8,158 bases of DNA from Microcaldota archaeon (GTDB taxonomy: Archaea; Micrarchaeota; Micrarchaeia; Micrarchaeales; Micrarchaeaceae). Positions within the stretch are counted from its first letter, which is position 1. The number at the start of each line of letters is the position of its first letter. The notes beneath the pieces are model-generated. The model did not search any database. It was not told the DNA's origin and saw nothing but the letters and a program-made list of their open reading frames with translations. The stretch covers positions 1 to 8,158 of the forward strand of contig JAJZDT010000024.1 in NCBI GenBank assembly GCA_021851535.1. The letters run 5' to 3'. The position numbers and the translations under genes were made by a program. Below are positions 6,414 through 8,158 of the stretch, piece after piece.

Positions 6414-6425
6414 GAGCATATGCTC
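6414..6425. promoter_or_regulatory. Perfect 12-base palindrome at the transporter's predicted transcription start
   Basis: GAGCATATGCTC is self-complementary over its full length. It lies about 27 bases downstream of the transporter TATA box and 26 bases before the ATG at 6388, so it covers the predicted transcription start, where a metal-sensing repressor could block RNA polymerase. Regulator unknown; role inferred. Confidence 0.45.
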
Positions 6426-6441
6426 GTGCGATATGTGCCAC

Positions 6442-6453
6442 ATAAATATAAAC
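6442..6453 (-). promoter_or_regulatory. TATA box of the transporter operon
   Basis: The minus strand reads GTTTATATTTAT. Transcription would start near 6421, giving a leader of about 33 bases before the ATG at 6388. This position argues against the upstream TTG start at 6469. Confidence 0.5.
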
Positions 6454-6471
6454 TTAAATTATACAACAAAT

Positions 6472-7236
6472 TTAGCTATAATATCTAAATACCATAGATA
6501 CACTCTCACCTATAGTATAGTTTGGCAATGATATTACAGATGTTCCATAACCATATTTTTGCGAGTAAATATTTGAAGCACTGCTATAATATAATGGATA
6601 TACATACTGCCTATATGATGAGATATTGCTTATGTATAATGTATTATTTCCAGATAGTATGCGCGCTTGTATTGTAGCATTTATCATCGCAGCATTTAAT
6701 GCATTTGCAACCAACGAGCTATACTCAATTGCAGTTGTATATGGGGACATGCCAGTTATAGATAGATTATTATTTGACATTGCAGACATAAAGCCATTAA
6801 TATTTGAACTTTGAACCAGTGCACTTATAGATTCACTTGCAACATATATTGTTGAATTTGAGTAACCGTATGTCTTTGTGGTGCTATTACGCGTATAATT
6901 ATATACATGGAAGCGATATGTAGAGTAGGATAACGTCTTTATACCGCTCTGATTTGATGCCAGGTATGGTTTTGCTGATGCATTTACCTCATTTAATATA
7001 TTTGATACATTTTTATATGCCATCATAGAATTGCTCCCACTTCCGTTAACATACATATATACTACTACATATTCTGGAGTATACGACGCATAACCAGTTC
7101 CTGAGACTGCTATACTACTCATTTGTGTTTGCGATCTGCTGTGCGCATTATAGCTTAATGATACAATAGCTATCGACAACACAGATATTACAACGACGAT
7201 TGAGAGTATAATCATAGAAAGCTGTTCTATCTTCAT
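6472..7236 (-). CDS. SIMPL (DUF541, YggE/BP26-like) domain protein, membrane-anchored and exported
   Basis: The 254-residue product starts with a strong hydrophobic segment (about residues 8-29), a signal anchor. The exported part opens with IAVSGTGYASYTPEYVVVYMYV, matching the SIMPL/DUF541 start (a ...VSGTG.....PD...V...V pattern), and continues with the family's mixed helix and strand pattern; total length fits. Bacterial members (YggE, BP26) form oligomers and are linked to oxidative-stress defence, but the molecular role is unclear and cannot be carried over. It has about twelve N-x-S/T sequons and is rich in Tyr, Ser and Asn, as expected for an archaeal exported glycoprotein. The ATG is preceded by GTGGTAAT, a weak ribosome-binding site. 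It has its own TATA box next to an ATCGGTT palindrome and is separate from its neighbours by about 80 bases on each side. Family call moderately firm. Confidence 0.8.
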   Translation of the reverse strand: MKIEQLSMIILSIVVVISVLSIAIVSLSYNAHSRSQTQMSSIAVSGTGYASYTPEYVVVYMYVNGSGSNSMMAYKNVSNILNEVNASAKPYLASNQSGIKTLSYSTYRFHVYNYTRNSTTKTYGYSNSTIYVASESISALVQSSNINGFMSAMSNNNLSITGMSPYTTAIEYSSLVANALNAAMINATIQARILSGNNTLYISNISSYRQYVYPLYYSSASNIYSQKYGYGTSVISLPNYTIGESVSMVFRYYS

Positions 7237-7280
7237 ATTACCACTAGAAGAATTAGAATGCGCATGTTTAAATAATTATT

Positions 7281-7290
7281 ATAAATATAT
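7281..7290 (-). promoter_or_regulatory. TATA box of the SIMPL protein gene
   Basis: The minus strand reads ATATATTTAT. Transcription would start near 7258 with a leader of about 20 bases. The box directly abuts the ATCGGTT palindrome, which takes the place where a TFB-recognition element would lie. Confidence 0.5.
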
Positions 7291-7303
7291 CGGTTTAACC
7301 GAT
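7289..7303. promoter_or_regulatory. ATCGGTT-T-AACCGAT palindrome next to the SIMPL TATA box
   Basis: Two 7-base arms are perfect complements around one central base. The site overlaps the upstream edge of the TATA box, fitting an operator that would block TBP/TFB binding. It shares its right arm with the terminator hairpin at 7296-7321. Binding is inferred. Confidence 0.4.
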
Positions 7304-7321
7304 TGGAAACCCAATCGGTTA
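7296..7321 (-). terminator. Terminator-like hairpin at the end of the YjbQ family gene
   Basis: Arms TAACCGATTGG (7296-7306) and CCAATCGGTTA (7311-7321) are perfect 11-base complements with a 4-base loop. In the minus-strand message the stem begins with the TAA stop codon itself. It is G/C-richer than its surroundings. No long T-run follows in the minus direction, so it may serve as a 3'-end stabiliser rather than a classical terminator. Confidence 0.5.
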
Positions 7322-7888
7322 TTTTTGTCCTATTGCTTGTATCATTACCGATCTATTTCTTGATCTGTCAAGTTCTATAAAAAATACTCTCTGCCATACA
7401 CCTAAGGTTATCTCTCCGTCTATTACAGGTATTGTCTCGCTGCTACCCATAAGCAGATGCCTGCAGTGTGCATGTGCATTTGGACATTCATCATTTGTCA
7501 TGTTTGCAGTTCGTATACCAAAATTGTTATGATGGTATGGATGCGCCTCTGGAGCAACACGCTCTAGAAAATCTACAAAATCCCTAAGCAGCTCTGGCTC
7601 ATTCTCCTGGATTCTTATTGCGGCTGTTGTATGCTTTGTAAATACAACAACATGGCCATTTTTCATACCGCTTTCAGCAACGCACCTTTTAACTACATCA
7701 GTTATATCAATGAACTGTGTTGTTCGTGATGTCTTTATATCATATGTTTCGGTACGCATTACTAACTCTCCGCCATTCACCTGCTTATTATCCCTTTGCG
7801 AAAAGCCAACATTCTTTGTTGAAAGTACCATTTTGCTCATGAGCTCCTGCCCATGTTTATTTGAAGTTCTTCCTGCATCTGTTGCCAT
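7319..7888 (-). CDS. YjbQ / UPF0047 family protein with N-terminal extension
   Basis: The family core starts around residue 44 (counting from the ATG at 7888) with MRTETYDIKTSRTTQFIDITD and carries the family blocks HTTAAIRIQENEP (His86), YHHNNFG, NAHAHCRHLLMGSS (His139, His141), IPVIDGEITLGVWQRVFFIELD and a closing RSVMIQAIG. These histidines form the conserved cluster of the family, which is annotated as secondary thiamine phosphate synthase on the basis of weak activity in E. coli; the true role is unsettled. Family members are about 130-145 residues, so this 189-residue form has about 43 extra hydrophilic residues. A start at ATG 7759 would give the usual length and has a GGAG 8 bases before it. 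I prefer 7888 because it lies just downstream of the TATA-predicted transcription start. A TTG at 7909 would be upstream of that start. It is flanked by a stop-codon hairpin. Confidence 0.87.
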   Translation of the reverse strand: MATDAGRTSNKHGQELMSKMVLSTKNVGFSQRDNKQVNGGELVMRTETYDIKTSRTTQFIDITDVVKRCVAESGMKNGHVVVFTKHTTAAIRIQENEPELLRDFVDFLERVAPEAHPYHHNNFGIRTANMTNDECPNAHAHCRHLLMGSSETIPVIDGEITLGVWQRVFFIELDRSRNRSVMIQAIGQK

Positions 7889-7916
7889 TGAATCACAGAA
7901 TTCATTCAATCAGAAC

Positions 7917-7928
7917 ATATTTAAATAG
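7917..7928 (-). promoter_or_regulatory. TATA box of the YjbQ family gene
   Basis: The minus strand reads CTATTTAAATAT. Transcription would start near 7895, about seven bases before the ATG at 7888, supporting a nearly leaderless message and that start codon. It lies downstream of the partial DUF59 gene, so the YjbQ family gene can be expressed on its own. Confidence 0.5.
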
Positions 7929-8037
7929 AGAATAAGGCATTTGATAGATAACGAATTTATTAATGGCAGCTTATACCATTTTTTTGAAAGTTATCTCTGT
8001 AAAACAATAAAAGTATTTTTATATAACATTTAAAACT

Positions 8038-8158
8038 TCATATTCCGCGATACTTAAGATCATCGCTCATCATTTCAGGGTTCCATAATGGATCCCAAAC
8101 AAGATCTATCTCTACCTTTCCAATCCCATTGATAGATTCAAGCCTGAGTTGCGCACCA
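8038..8158 (-). CDS. SufT/MIP18-type (DUF59) Fe-S cluster assembly protein, C-terminal 39 residues
   Basis: Only the C-terminus lies in the window; the gene enters from the right edge and ends at TGA (8040-8038). The segment ESINGIGKVEIDLVWDPLWN followed by PEMMSDDLKYRGI matches the closing part of DUF59/MIP18 domains, whose hallmark is a strand ending in (V/W)DP.W.P...S.....LG. Members (SufT, PaaD, MIP18/CIA2) help mature Fe-S proteins. A possible client here is IspG, which needs a [4Fe-4S] cluster, though nothing but proximity suggests it. The gene is not in an operon with the next gene: 149 bases with a TATA box separate them. Which subgroup it is cannot be said without the N-terminal half. 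Confidence 0.8.
   Translation of the reverse strand, partial: GAQLRLESINGIGKVEIDLVWDPLWNPEMMSDDLKYRGI

Noticed and set aside
6389..6469. Extension of the transporter to the TTG at 6469, adding 27 residues.
   Set aside because: The extension overlaps the TATA box, the palindrome and the predicted transcription start, and the family does not need it; two ATG codons at 6388 and 6376 fit better.
7972..7997. Hairpin AATGG/CCATT followed by seven T on the plus strand, like a terminator.
   Set aside because: The stem has only five pairs with a 9-base loop and no plus-strand gene ends here.

Overview
The window looks like a stretch of an AT-rich archaeal chromosome, most likely from a DPANN-type or ARMAN/Micrarchaeota-like lineage. 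The archaeal call rests on three things: a ribosomal protein eL41 gene (absent from bacteria), A/T-rich TATA-type promoter boxes about 20-35 bases before most starts with few Shine-Dalgarno sequences, and asparagine-rich secreted proteins full of N-glycosylation sequons. The exact lineage is a guess. No tRNA, rRNA, CRISPR array, insertion sequence or phage gene was found.

Layout. Bases 1-448 hold the N-terminal part of a lipoprotein-like gene on the minus strand, divergent from an M16 zinc peptidase (680-1924, plus). The peptidase converges, with four bases between the two stops, on a membrane-anchored surface protein with a carbohydrate-binding-like domain (1929-2969, minus). A 37-residue ribosomal protein eL41 gene on the plus strand (3212-3325) follows. 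From 3451 to the right end everything reads leftward: IspG (isoprenoid synthesis, MEP pathway), a 64-residue tail-anchored protein, an NRAMP-family metal transporter with an altered metal site, a SIMPL/DUF541 exported protein, a YjbQ/UPF0047 family protein, and the C-terminus of a SufT/MIP18-type (DUF59) Fe-S assembly protein cut by the window edge.

How they fit together. Most genes have their own TATA box, so this is mainly a run of single-gene units. The one convincing operon is transporter plus 64-residue protein (8-base gap). IspG needs a [4Fe-4S] cluster and its three cysteines and glutamate are all present; the DUF59 protein belongs to a family that helps build such clusters, but they are far apart and only thematically linked. 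IspG looks bacterial, most like alphaproteobacterial forms, and is an orphan here in an organism expected to use the mevalonate pathway.

The best candidates for something new are the NRAMP homologue whose TM1 and TM6 metal-binding motifs are changed (DNDAGG and APWM instead of DPGN and MPHN) together with its histidine-bearing small membrane partner and a perfect 12-base palindrome at the predicted transcription start; the orphan IspG; and a compact three-copy ATCGGTT element that can act both as terminator hairpin of one gene and operator-like palindrome next to the TATA box of the next.
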